Source: Heterostelium album PN500 (Eukaryota; Evosea; Eumycetozoa; Acytosteliales; Acytosteliaceae). Taken from it: a stretch of 64,000 bases of DNA. Within the stretch, counting starts at the first letter, position 1, and each line of letters begins with the position of its first letter. The notes under the pieces were generated by a model. That model made no database searches. It saw only the letters and a program-made list of their open reading frames with translations, and was not told where the DNA came from. The DNA lies in contig NW_008805066.1 of NCBI RefSeq assembly GCF_000004825.1, positions 868,001 to 932,000 on the forward strand, given 5' to 3'. A program made the translations under genes and the position numbers. Below, piece after piece: positions 22,865 to 36,865 of the stretch.

Positions 22865-23944
22865 TTACAAGATATTAACACTGAATGATTTTTGAGTTGG
22901 TTTTCTATTGATTTTAATATTCAACATTCCATTAGTATGCTTGGCATTGATTGTTGTCAAATCAAGATTCTTTGAAAGTTCAAATGGTAAACTGAAACTA
23001 TCATTTTGCTTTGGTTTTACAAGAGTTGTTTGTTTACTAGCCCATGGATTTCGTAGTGGAATAGGCGAGTCGGTAGAGTTGATAAAATCGATCTCTTGGT
23101 CATCAATCTCTTCGAAATATGGAGAATCCTCTTTAGAATTGATTGTATCTTCACTCTTTGTACCAGAAACAGTTAAAAGTAAGCCATTTACAGATATATT
23201 GATATCTTCTTTCTTGAAGCCTGCAAGTTCAACTGAAATCAACACTGAACCATCAACAGAATCAGAAATTTGATATTTGGGAATAAATTTCTTTTCAACT
23301 TTCAATTTCTCTTCCTTTTGTCTCTCAAGATACTCTCTTAATTGTCTTTGTCTTTCTTCAAATTGAATTTGCTGTCTTTGTTGTTGTTCTTGTTGTTGTT
23401 GTTGGTGTTTTCTTTGTTGCTCCAAAAATTGTTGTTGTCTTTGTTTTCTCTGTTTCTCTAAATATTCTTGTTGTTGCTCTCTTTGTCTTTGCTGTAATAA
23501 CTCTTGTTGATATTTCTGTTTTCTTTGTCTCTCCAATAGTATTTGTTGTTGTCTTTGTTCATCTTCTAATTTTCTCAATTTCTCTCTCTCCAATAGTTCC
23601 TGTTGTTCTCTTTGTTTTCTCTGTTGATATTGTTGAAATTGTTGAAATTGCTGTTGTTTCTTTCTCTGCTCTTCTTGTCTTAATTGTTGGTAATATTGTT
23701 TTTCTCTAAGATGATTTATTCTCTCTTGTTCATAGTCATCCTCATCCATATATTCATCTTCCTCATCAGAAGAATCACCTCCATAGAATTGATTCAATCT
23801 TGAAACTGGAATTTCAACATAGAGTGCTGGTTGTGGTTGTCCAAATAAAAATTCATCATAACTTTGTGGTTGTCTTTCTCTACTATTGTAATAGTTTGGT
23901 CTAACTTTATTTTGATAATAAATTGGTTCTTCTAAAATATACAT
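22865..23944 (-). CDS. Small heat-shock protein with long Gln/Arg/Glu N-terminal arm
   Basis: The 359-residue single-exon product ends in an alpha-crystallin (Hsp20) domain from about residue 215: YQISDSVDGSVLISVELAGF, KEDINISVNGLLLTVSG, then SFSLPFELSKNLDLTTINA and HTNGMLNIKINRK, which fits the family's G-x-L motif. Between these halves lies an acidic insert of about 40 residues (EDSPYFEEIDDQEIDF), longer than the usual inter-strand loop. Residues 70-210 are an almost uninterrupted run of Gln, Arg, Glu and Leu that should form a long charged helix or coiled coil and is not part of ordinary small heat-shock proteins. Members are ATP-independent chaperones that hold unfolded proteins. Residues 58-68 are acidic (DSSDEEDEYMD). 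Confidence 0.83.
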   Translation of the reverse strand: MYILEEPIYYQNKVRPNYYNSRERQPQSYDEFLFGQPQPALYVEIPVSRLNQFYGGDSSDEEDEYMDEDDYEQERINHLREKQYYQQLRQEEQRKKQQQFQQFQQYQQRKQREQQELLEREKLRKLEDEQRQQQILLERQRKQKYQQELLQQRQREQQQEYLEKQRKQRQQQFLEQQRKHQQQQQEQQQRQQIQFEERQRQLREYLERQKEEKLKVEKKFIPKYQISDSVDGSVLISVELAGFKKEDINISVNGLLLTVSGTKSEDTINSKEDSPYFEEIDDQEIDFINSTDSPIPLRNPWASKQTTLVKPKQNDSFSLPFELSKNLDLTTINAKHTNGMLNIKINRKPTQKSFSVNIL

Positions 23945-24312
23945 CTTGCAAGTTTCTTTAAAATAGTTTATAATTATTGGTATAAAATAAAAAAAAAAAT
24001 AATAATAATAATAATTTTATATATAAAAATGGATAATTAATTTAATTTAATTGTATCTTAATTTTATTTGTAGAATGATTTACATTGACTGTCTAACTGA
24101 TCAGTTGTATTTATATTAACTGATTTTCTATCCAAGTTGTTAAAAAAAAAACATGAATTCTGGAAAAACTAAAATCTCATCAAAATTTTTTTAAAAATCC
24201 AACGAAATTTGGGTGAAAACTAAAAAACTGGACAAGATGTTTATTACACAGAAGAATTACTGAAAAGATGTAGAATTCTTTTTTTTTTTTTTTTAATAAT
24301 TTAATTTAATTT

Positions 24313-25203
24313 TTAATTTAATATGATTACATCGATTAATCTTGTTTTTCTATTTGCACCGTGGAAGAATACAGCTAATGATAAGATGGCACCGTTTGGT
24401 ATGACGCTGTCGTTCTCTAGTTCTATACCGGTGTCACCGTTTGCCAAACTGATATAATCTACTTTCATCTTTGAGCAACCGGATTCCAGTGTGTCTTTTA
24501 GTAGGTCGGCCAGCGCCTGTCTGGTGGTGGTCTGATAGTGTTGTTTCATGTTGGTCATCTCACGATAGATGAGTGCTGCTTCTTCACGTTCCTCCGGTGT
24601 GAGATAGCTGTTTCTACTTGACATTGCCAAGCCGTTCGATTCTCTAACGGTGTCGCCAACGACAACCAGCGTATTGAAAGCGAGATCGCGTACCATCTTT
24701 CTCAGACAAACGCATTGCATTGCGTCTTTCTGACCGATGTACATGACGTCGGGCGAAACGATGTTGAGCAGCTTGGTGACGACAGTGGCGACACCACGGA
24801 AGTGTCCGGGTCGTGCAACGCTCTCCAGTACCGGTGCCATCGATGTCACCTCGACAAAAGTGGATGCGTCGGTTCCGTACATCTCGGCAACTGATGGCAG
24901 GAATAGAATGTCGGCGTTGGCAGCGGTCAGAAGACGCACATCCGACTCGATGTCGACGGGATAGCTCGCCAGATCTTCGTGTGGCGCAAACTGTGTTGGA
25001 TTGACAAAGATCGATGCTACTACTATATCGTTGGCTGCTCTCGCTTGCTCGACCAACGAAATGTGTCCGCGATGCAAGTATCCCATTGTCGGAACGAATC
25101 CGACAGTCGGTTCATCCTTACCGGTCGACGCTCTAATCGTTTTCTTTTTCAATTTAATCTCATCTCTCAATGTTTGAATTGTTTTACAAATGATAACCAT
25201 CAC
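24313..25203 (-). CDS. panC: Pantothenate synthetase
   Basis: The 296-residue single exon matches PanC (pantoate-beta-alanine ligase), which makes pantothenate from pantoate and beta-alanine with ATP, the step feeding coenzyme A synthesis. Landmarks are FVPTMGYLHRGHISLVEQA (ATP-binding HxGH), SIFVNPTQFAPHEDLASYP, ARPGHFRGVATVVTKLLN, PDVMYIGQKDAMQCVCLRKM and SNGLAMSSRNSYLTPEER (the KMSKS-like SSRN loop). All expected catalytic segments are present, so it should be active. The residue after PTMG is Tyr where Ala or Asn is common. Start: either of two adjacent Met codons; no targeting peptide, so cytosolic. The gene is more G+C-rich than its surroundings, as are the neighbouring enzyme genes. 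Confidence 0.96.
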   Translation of the reverse strand: MMVIICKTIQTLRDEIKLKKKTIRASTGKDEPTVGFVPTMGYLHRGHISLVEQARAANDIVVASIFVNPTQFAPHEDLASYPVDIESDVRLLTAANADILFLPSVAEMYGTDASTFVEVTSMAPVLESVARPGHFRGVATVVTKLLNIVSPDVMYIGQKDAMQCVCLRKMVRDLAFNTLVVVGDTVRESNGLAMSSRNSYLTPEEREEAALIYREMTNMKQHYQTTTRQALADLLKDTLESGCSKMKVDYISLANGDTGIELENDSVIPNGAILSLAVFFHGANRKTRLIDVIILN

Positions 25204-25615
25204 GTGATTTGTTGTTTTATTTTAACTTTTTAAATATTATTTATTATTTATATTGTAATAATAATAGAAACTAACTTAATCACTACTTTACATTATATAA
25301 TAAACCGTCATAATTTTACAATCATTGTAAAAAATAAAATAAAATGAAATTGCGATTCCGATTTTTGGGAAATTTGAAAAAAACAAAAACGCATCAAAAT
25401 TATTCAAATTTGGTTATTTATTCAATTTTTCAATGATAGTTGTTTTGGCGATTCAAAAAATTTTGTGAAAAACACATTTGTTTGATTGAACTTCTCAATT
25501 TTTTATTACTCTGGAATAAAACAAAAATAAAAAAGGTTTTTTTTAATTTATTATTTTTTTTTTATTTAATTAACATTTCATTTATACTTTCTTTCCTTCC
25601 TTGATACTTGAGAGT
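25204..25615. other. A+T-rich spacer
   Basis: This is upstream DNA of panC and of the mini-ORF at 25616, with many A and T runs. I see nothing else in it. Confidence 0.5.
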
Positions 25616-25780
25616 ATGGATCGTAGAAGTGACAGTTTAGAGCTTCAGATGCATTCATTATCTCCAGAGAGAGTAACCTCTTATTACACTGGAAACTCTT
25701 TAGTTGCTCTTAAGTTTTATAATGCATCTTCTTCAATAAAAAAGAAACTTAGATCTCCTTCAGAACCTGAAGCTAACTAG
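25616..25780 (+). CDS. Mini-ORF of 54 residues
   Basis: An ATG-initiated frame (MDRRSDSLELQMHSLSPERV, ending LRSPSEPEAN then TAG) stands out from its setting: about 40% G+C, balanced codons and Ser/Pro/Leu-rich peptide content inside DNA that is otherwise mostly A and T. A T-rich, C-containing leader and an A+T-rich trailer flank it, as for known genes here. It may encode a small Ser/Pro-rich protein like the many short developmental proteins of dictyostelids. No family is recognised and no splice sites are needed. Confidence 0.55.
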   Translation: MDRRSDSLELQMHSLSPERVTSYYTGNSLVALKFYNASSSIKKKLRSPSEPEAN

Positions 25781-27953
<2,173 letters not shown>

Positions 27954-28527
27954 ACACCAACAATAAATTCATTTTTAGAAGTTTAGTATCATTTATCTAA
28001 ATTTCTCACCCAACCAATCAATTAATCTATCATCTTTAAAATTTACTTTATTAGATTTATTTTACCTTTTTTAATTGAGTTCCAAACTTGATCTTTTTTA
28101 TAAACTTGTTTAACAATTGTGTTGGCACAAAAAAAAAAAAAAGGGTTTCTCAATTTCTAAAGAATTCAAGGATTTGCACAAAAAAACTATCAAAATTCAG
28201 ATTTTTTGATCGATCAAAAAATAATAATAAAAAATAAACTATTAATAACAATTTTTTTTTGCATAAAACAAGTAACGATCTAGATCGAAATTTGATTTCA
28301 GTTGAGTATTTTTAAATATATTTTCAACTTTTAATTTTTTGTGAAACACATCAAACTTTAAATAAATACAAACGGAATTGATCAACACACACTCATTTAC
28401 TATACTTGTTCATGGGGAGTAGTACAGATTAAAATTAACTAATTATTATATCTATATCTATATTACTATAAATTTGTACTATTATTATCAAGAAAGAAAT
28501 AAATAAAACAGAGAATATAATTTAAAA
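27954..28527. other. Spacer after polyubiquitin
   Basis: This is the 3' flank of polyubiquitin and the A+T-rich upstream DNA of the SLC44 gene. A block near 28380-28425 is less A+T-rich (CACACACTCATTTACTATAC, then CATGGGGAGTAG), but I see no gene. Confidence 0.5.
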
Positions 28528-30809
28528 ATGACTCATAAAAAAGAGAGTCATATTAAAAAGTCTACAGAGGTCATTAAAAATAAAGGTGTTTATTCGAAAA
28601 GAAAATGCCATGACTGTCTATTTTTAATATTATTTTTAGCATTCTGGGCTGGTATGGCTGTTGTAGCTCACTATGGAATTAAAGAGGGTGATCCAAAAAG
28701 GTAAATATCAATGATCAGTTTTGTTTTTTTTTTGAAAATTGTATTTTTTATTAATTTACCAAATATATTATTTATAAATAAATAAATCATAAATCATTAG
28801 ATTGTTATATGGAACAGATTATGAAGGTAATACATGTGGTGTCGATAATATCGCTGCTGGAAAACTGCCAGCGAATCACTCACGAGATTTCACCCATGAG
28901 AAATATGTATACTTTATCTACTATCCGAGTTTGGCATCGTATAGAACGATCTGTGTAAGTTCCTGCCCGAATGAAACCTACTTGACACCGGACGATCCCT
29001 CACAGTTGATCTGTGCTTACAACACGACGCCGGCGTTGAACGAGACATTCCCACAGGGTACATGTATGGGTAGTATCGCCAGTACACCGGTTCTCAATCG
29101 TTGTGTACCCTCGAAGATCACTGATGCCACTGAGAGCATCATCGACAAGCTCTTCCAGGTGATCAGCGAGAACTTTGGCGATACATCGACCAAGGTGTTT
29201 TCAGACACCGTCGAGAACTGGAAGTATCTTATCTATGGTGCGTTGATTGCAATGGGTTTGGGACTTGTCTATATCTTCCTCCTTCGATTCTTTGCCGGTC
29301 TAATTACGTGGGCAACCGTAATGGGTGTTATAGGTTGTTTAGCATTACTTTGTGTACAAGTTTATTATCAATGTAAATATATCTATTATAATATTAATTT
29401 TTGTAAAAGAAATAGTAATAATTAATTAATATTTATATGTATTATTAAATAATAGGGCAAAAAGCAATTGATGTATATGATAGTATTCCACCAAATCAAA
29501 GATTACCAACTCAAAAAGATAATGTTTTAGCATTGAAAGTTATATTCATTATATTGTGTGTGATAACAGGTATATTGGCATTGATTATCTTGGCAATGTT
29601 CTCGAGAATTAGATTGGCCATTGGTATTATCAAGGAGTCAAGTAAAGCAATTGGAACAATGCCATCTATCTTTTTCTTCCCTGTTTTTATTTTCGTTGCT
29701 CTTTGTGCATTCTTGGCTTATTGGGCTGTTTATTGCTGCGTATGGTTTTTTTAATAACTATTTAATTAGTTATATTATAAATATAAACTATTTATTAATG
29801 TTTTTATTATTTATTATTATAGTTATCTTGGTACAGCAGGTACACCAACATACGATGAAAACGATGTATTTATTGGATATGAAGCATCAAAAGTACTGAG
29901 ATATATGCAAATCTATCACTTTTTCGGTTTACTCTGGACGTATGCATTCATTCTGGCGATAAATCAATGTACTTTAGCAGGTGCCATTGCATTGTGGTAT
30001 TGGGTAATGGATAAGAAAGACACACCTTACTTCCCGGTTTGGAAATCATTCTTTAGAGTCATTAGATACCATCTTGGTTCATTGGCATTCGGTTCACTCA
30101 TTCTGGCGGTCGTCCAATTCATTCGATGGATACTCAGATTCTTGGAGAAGAAATTCAAAGGAAAAGAAGCATTCCTCGCAAGATTTGTAATTCGTTGTTT
30201 GAATTGTCTATTCGGTTGTTTCGAAAGATTCATCAAGTTTATTGATAAGAATGCTTATATCATGGTAATTATAATAACATAACATATATAATCATTTTAT
30301 CTTTTTACTAATTAATTAATTATCTTTATTTAGGTTGCAATCTATGGATATTCATTCTGTAAAGGTGCAAGAAGAGGATTCTCGCTGATTGTAAGCAATG
30401 TTCTAAGAGTGGCAGCAGTCAGTGTTATCAGTGCATTCCTCATATTTTTGGGACGTCTTTTGATTACCGTTATTACCATCGGTATTTCCTTCATTCTTCT
30501 ACAGAGAATTGCAGAGGATGGTTTCTATGTTGTACCAGTAATTGTAAGTGTTATGTAAAAAACAAAATTACCATAATAATAATCATTTCTAACATATATT
30601 ATCTTATCACAATTAATATTTAGATTATCGGTTTCATTGCATTCTTTATTTCAGGTGGATTTATGTCTGTCTATGACATGGCTATCGATACCATGTTGCT
30701 ATGTTTCTGTGAGGATAGTGAGCGTAACGATGGATCTCCAGAGCGTCCATACTTTATGAGCAAATCACTAAAGAAGTTTGTCGATGGTGGTCACACCAAA
30801 TGTTGTTAG
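28528..30809 (+). CDS. Choline-transporter-like protein (SLC44/CTL family)
   Basis: Six exons (28528-28700, 28801-29372, 29456-29744, 29823-30264, 30334-30543, 30624-30809) give 623 residues, the normal CTL size. The N terminus is basic and cytosolic, followed by a first membrane helix (LFLILFLAFWAGMAVVAHYG). A large lumenal or extracellular loop carries the family's paired Cys (NTCGVD, CVSSCP, CAYN, GTCMGS, NRCVPS). About nine further hydrophobic helices lie from residue 230 onwards, and the C-terminal part reads MAIDTMLLCFCEDSERNDGS, a strong family signature. CTL proteins move choline or related substrates across plasma or organelle membranes. The third exon's donor must be G|GTTTTTT at 29745 for the frame to hold; the better-looking GTATGG five bases upstream would break it. 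Confidence 0.92.
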
Positions 30810-31063
30810 ATATTACTATCAAAAAATAGATAATAATAATAATAAAAATTTGTATTTTAAAACTAAATTTATTTATTTTGTATATTTCTGATCACTGGTT
30901 CCAAGATATTTTTTGTAAGATCAAATTTTTTAATTTTTTTATTAATTTTTTTTTTCAAAAAATCTTTTTTTGGACGAGGCATGCATGTTTGATGAGTCGT
31001 CTTTATTTTATTACTCTTTTCATCTTACAATTGAATTTAATCATTCTATCTAAATTTCAAAAG

Positions 31064-32086
31064 ATGAACAAATTTAATACCTCTACAATTCTCTTTAAGA
31101 ATCTTTCACAAGCTTTATCAAAGCGTACATTCTCAACAAACATTCCAAAAGATGTTGAAAATAGAGTCTATGTAAGTAAAATATATTAATCTATTACTGT
31201 TTCTTTATTAACTCTAAACCGTGTATTATACATTTAAAAAATAAAAAGGAATTAAGAACTTATAGCATTTCTTTAGAGAATTTTGCCAATTTTATTTCAC
31301 TTACTCAAGAGCATATGCATATGAGAGCTAAACATTCAAAACTATGTGGATATTGGGTAAAGTAATCATTTATTATTATTATATATTATTTTATATTAAT
31401 AGATTTATATATTTAGATGTCAGAGTTAGGTGGTATCAATGAAGTTGTTCATCTTTGGGAATATTCATCACTTGATCATCGTGCTCAAGTTAGAAGCAAT
31501 CTTCGTTTCGATAAGGATTGGAATGAAAAATATATGGCAAAAATGAAACCAATGGTATTGAAACAAGAAAACATTGTTTTAAAGGAGTTCCCATGGGGAA
31601 AGCTCTCTTTACCAGAGAATTTAGATTCAAAGAAAGTTTGGGAACTTAGAACCTATCAAATTAAAGCAGGACAAGTACCAAAATGTAAGTATAGAATACT
31701 ATTTCTAAGATAATATTTAAAAATAAATAAGTATATTAATATACGTTTTAATTTATTAGGGGAGGATTTAATTTCAAATGGTATTGAAGCAAGAAAGCAA
31801 TATTCATCACCAAGTGGATTGTTCTACTCTGAGATTGGAAAATTAAATACAGTTGTATCATTATGGTCATATGATAACTTTGAAGACAGAACTAAAGCAA
31901 GAAGAGCTGCTTTGGCTGATCCAAAATGGTAAGAATATTTATTAAAAATAATAGAATAAAAATTCTAGAATTCATACTTATCATTTTAATAATATTATTA
32001 GGAGTGGAGCTGTACAATCATCATATGAAATCACAGAGAAACAAGAAAACAAAACTCTTATTCCAGTTATCTTCCCAACAAAATAA
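31064..32086 (+). CDS. NIPSNAP family mitochondrial protein
   Basis: Five exons (31064-31171, 31249-31356, 31417-31684, 31760-31928, 32002-32086) join in phase to 245 residues. Residues 1-25 (with LSQALSKRTFSTNIPK) look like a mitochondrial presequence. Two ferredoxin-like NIPSNAP repeats follow, each opened by the family phrase: YELRTYSISLENF and WELRTYQIKAGQV. The first contains HLWEYSSLDHRAQVRSNL and the second VSLWSYDNFEDRTKARRAAL, ending in DPKWSGAVQSS. NIPSNAP proteins act in mitochondrial quality control in animals; in amoebae the role is unknown. It converges on the ComC-like gene with 192 bases between the stops. Confidence 0.93.
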
Positions 32087-32278
32087 AAAGATAATTATAT
32101 TCTTAAATATCTATACTAATTTTATATTAGATTGTATTGTTGATTTAGAATTTTATATTAGATCAATAGATATTAAAACAATCTTTATATATTTATATTC
32201 AGATTTCTTGCTGCTGGTAAAACAACAAATTACATTTATTTTTGAAGTAAAGATATCGATAGCTACTTTTATATACAT

Positions 32279-35200
32279 TTATTTGGTGGTATCTTGACCT
32301 AATCTCTTTAGCTTGATAATTTTGATTTTAAGATTATGTTTACCAATTTTTTTGATTATAAATACTGACAATGATATAAGAATAGCTAGACCCACTACAC
32401 CAACCACAACACCGATAATTATTTTTGTTGTTATTTTAGAGTCATCTTTACCTTCACATGCACTGGGACTATCATCAATATCAACCAAATGAGAAAAATC
32501 TGGATCAATCAAAACTAAAATAATTTAAAAATATATTTAGTTAATATAGATGTTTGAAGTTCTTAAAATGTTTTTGTTAATTACCTTGATTAAAATAAAA
32601 TGGTATAATTATTCCGACTTTGTTGGTGGTTGATTTTGTTTCGTTTGATTGTTCCAAGAGTCTTTGACGAATTAGTAAAGGTCTATCGTCAATCAAAGCA
32701 TAGGGTACAAATCTACTATAAAGAGATTGTTTATCGATATTCATTTTTAGCCATTGTACATTATCGCTATTGTCCAAACCTACAGAATTTGAAATACAAG
32801 CATCATCAGAATTACTACCAATAGAAATATCCATTTCAACTTGTAGACTAGAAAGTTTATCTGTAAAGCTAAATGAAGATAGTGCCACCGTAAATTTTAT
32901 GGAAGAAGGTGAAAGTACTATTTGTTTATCACCAAATGTAATATTTGTTTGAACCTTGAAATATTCAATTGTTACATTGACGAATGTATCTCTTCCTTCC
33001 AACTTTGAATAATAAAGATAAACAGTCTGATTGTCAGTGCTTTGGTCATCTAGTTTCCAGTTTGTTGGAGTATATGTTTTGATTTCCTTCAATTCTGCAT
33101 CGAGTTCCTTAATCGTTGTGACTTTCATTGATGTTTCAAAATCGACATTGTCATTTATAGTGATATTGTTTGAAGTGACTGGTGTTGTTTGTGGAGCTGG
33201 AGGTGTGACATTGATTGCCTCTGTTAATATTGTTTTTTTTAAGAGTTAAAATTAGTATGTTAATATTAATATAAGATATTTAGTTATAATATTTACCAGA
33301 AGAACAAGATGGACCATAGTATGGTAAGTTACAACGACAACCGTCGAAAGTACACTGTCCTCGATTGTTACAATTTCCTGGACAACTTGGAGATGGTGAT
33401 GAGGTTGGTGTCACAGTTGGAATTGGAATTAAACCAACCCAAGGAGATGGGTTAGATACTAGGACAACCAATTCATTCGAGGACTTTGAATTGACAGTAA
33501 CAAAGATCTTCAATGGTCCGATACTAGGTTGAATATTAAATTTCAATAATGTTTGTGAGATGTATTCAAATGAAGTAATTTGATATCCATTTCCATAGTT
33601 TATATATGCTGTGATTGCAGGTGGCATGACGTTCAAACCAAATCCCTTACCATGGACATAGAAACTATTTTGATTTCGGGTGACAGTTGATGTTGATTGG
33701 AGAACAGGTGTTGTAATATTAAAGTATCTCTTTACAAAGTATGGCTTACCATTTTTCTCTAAGTCAATCGAGGTATAGGAAATGAAATTCATATGATTAT
33801 CAACCAACCCATAGACTGAAAATATGAAACTATCACCACAACCATAACCATAAGGAAGATCTATTGTTGCTCTATAGGTAACTCCTTTGGCATTTGAGCC
33901 ATTTACAACTGTTGGTATTGTTAAAACTTCATAAGGATATTGTGGAATAAGTTTAATCACTGGTGTAACAGACTTTGACATTCCACTTCCAGAATCAGCT
34001 CCAAAAAGAGTAAAAACCAACGTTCTTTGATTAGATCCAACGTCAACAAATTCATTTGCCACTAAAGAAACTAATTCTGGTGGATCTATATCAATTGGAT
34101 CTAAATAATAAAATAATAATAAGTAATTAGTCAATTTGATTTGATTGAAATAATTAAATATATATTTACCTTGACAATTGGCAGTTATTGATAATTGATC
34201 ATCCCTTCGTCCAATCATCGATAATAGAGCATCGAATTGAATAACATTACTCTTATCAAAAAGATACAAATTCATCAATCTATAGGTTTGTGTCGCACAA
34301 TTTCCAGAAATGTTTAAATATATATTATATAGTCCATCATTCGCATTGCCATATGTACGAGTGGCGCCATTAAAATATATTTCGATGGGAACAGTATTGG
34401 CAGATGATATTACACGAGCCAAACCATACTCAAATCCATTTGGTTGATCTCTAATTGCAACGGACCAACCAATTGTGCGATTCGAATCGCTTGGGACAAG
34501 AACTTTGAGAGCGGGAATTGCAGTAATGTCTAATAAGTTAGGTTGTAATATATCACCAACTTAATTTGGATTGGTATTAGTTTTAAAATCTAATTAATAA
34601 TTGATATAAAATACATACTTGATTTTGTAATTGTTAAAGTAGCATTTTTAATTCCTACTAGCTCAAGATAACTATTCGAGAAAGTATCGATTCCATTTGA
34701 TAGAGTATATGTCATATTTCCAGCTATTTGTGACGAGATAACATCAAAATTGATATAATATAATTGAAGTTCTGGAACAAATACACCAGAAAATGATTTT
34801 CCAGTATTTGGGAAACTGAGAGATGGTGTAAAATAAGGTATTGGGCTTCTAACTTTTAAGAAAAGAGTATTCTTTACATCAATACCACTTTTTAGTTCCA
34901 TGTTGTTTACTCCAAACTCGAAATAGGTGATATCTTCGATTTGGAAGGATGTATTGGTTGTTATGTTGGTATAGAACAAGTTTGACAATCCCATTTGGTA
35001 ATTCGATTGGTCAGAGACTATCATATATTCATTTTTCATCAGCAGCATGTTGTTTCCTTCGATGTTTGCCTCTAGAACACCAGCAGTAGTACTTCCAGAC
35101 ACCAAATTTGATTGAGTCATCTCCAAATAAGAGAACCTAATACTTCTTATCGGATAAACTGAAATGAATTGAACTCTAATATTTGCAATACCATCAAAAT

Positions 35201-36865
35201 ATCTGATATTAATTTTCTCTATAAAAATATTAGGACCTTTTTTCGAAAAAAAGTTATAAATATATTAGTTGATTTTGTTTCCAAATAACAATAGTTTTTG
35301 TGTATTTAACTTACTTGGTGCTGGGAGAACAGCAGACAAGGTGGTGGCGAGATTAACCACCAGTGGAGGTACCTGAAAATTTACAATCGATGAAAAGACA
35401 CTAAATGGCCATGGAAAAGTAAACGAGTATTTGTATCTGCCTGATTCAAATCCGTTTGGGTGTCTGATGGTAGTGGTGAATCCATTACTCGTGATATTAT
35501 TCATGTATATTTTATTTGCCCATAGATTTACACTATATATATAGCAACCAGCATTTGGATAGCTTCCAGCTGTAACATTAAAATTTGGAAAGACATCTAT
35601 AAACCATATTAGATAGAGTTATTAGTTATGCAATTTTAGCTGAAAAAACAAATACTTTGTTTACACTTCACTTACCGACAGCCCTATTTATAGTTAGAGA
35701 ATAGATGTTCAACTCAATAGAGACAGCTTGCATATAGTATAAATCGGAAGACAATGGACTGAGATAGGTAGTTTGATTATCCCAATCTCTGACAGGCATG
35801 ACTCCAGTGCTCAAGAATCCTTTTGATTGATTAAATGTCTCTATTTGAGCAAATTGAGGAAATGTATCCTGAATGGTTGTTGGATTTTCATTTATAATAG
35901 CATTTTGAATTGGAAAATTTGTGCTTCCGTTCATAAAAACACTATAAACTATATTTTGGTTTGTTTTTGTAACATGTTAGATTAGTAAAAAAAGTTGAAT
36001 ATAAAAGAATTATTCCTCTGGTTGAATTTAAATAAACAAAGATATTCTAGAATTTACAGTGTAGTTACCTATATCGAATGGATTGCGAACAATAAATTTT
36101 GACTTAACATCACCAAAGATAGATAATGTTATATAAAAATCAGAGTTTAACGAAGCGTATGGTTGACTGATTGCAAACTTGAAACCTAGTTGAGTAGCAT
36201 CTCTATTTAAAACAGTGATGGTTCCCGTTTGATTGGCCAAAGGTCTGGCGTATCCATCCAGTAGATAGAGGATATTTTGTTGCAGTGTATTTGAGCTGGC
36301 GAGGACATTGTCTTTTTCGATGAAAATGACACCATAATAGCTACCGTCGTTCGCTCGAATGAATTTGGTGTCCTTAACAGTGATTCTAGCAGTTTGTTCG
36401 GAACATGTTGTCGTTCCCAAAAAGTAGTTGTTTCCGTCGTCCATCTCGATCGTCAGGTTTACCGCACCAGGATTGGCAAGTACGTTCAAGAGAAACATCT
36501 GATTCTCTAGAGTCATAAAAGGTATCCGCGTCGAAGTTATGTTGATAACATTTCCAGATCCACTTGACAATGTAATCAATTTCACCTGAGTAGTATCGTT
36601 TACAGAGATGTAAACATCGAAAGCACATTCAGAATTTCCATCGACAAACAGGGGATTGAATTCTGAGAGAACACTAACATCTCTTGTATTTACTGAATGA
36701 ATTGTCCCAAAACCTTTTTTTTTGAATACGAATATATATAAATTTATTTTATTCAGATTTATTAGTTTATTTAAACATTACAGATATTTATAATTAATTA
36801 AAAACTAACTTACAAAATAATAATAATATTAAAAGTAATTGAAATAAATATTTATAACTATTCAT
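32279..36865 (-). CDS. ComC-like EGF/IPT transmembrane receptor-type protein
   Basis: Nine exons (36814-36865, 36069-36713, 35676-35948, 35315-35596, 34619-35236, 34170-34559, 33297-34100, 32585-33220, 32279-32514) join in phase to 1311 residues. It opens with a signal peptide (MNSYKYLFQLLLILLF). A long extracellular part contains beta-sandwich repeats, several keeping the phrase HPNGFESG or QPNGFEYG. Near residue 920 is an IPT-like segment (NSFYVHGKGFGLNVMP), then one EGF module (CPGNCNNRGQCTFDGCRCNL, YYGPSC), a ComC-type domain and a single membrane helix (IIIGVVVGVVGLAILISLSV) with a short basic tail. D. discoideum ComC and relatives have this order and act in developmental cell-type signalling. 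All eight introns are phase 1, typical of modular extracellular genes. Recognition of the family is good; the ligand is unknown. Confidence 0.85.
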
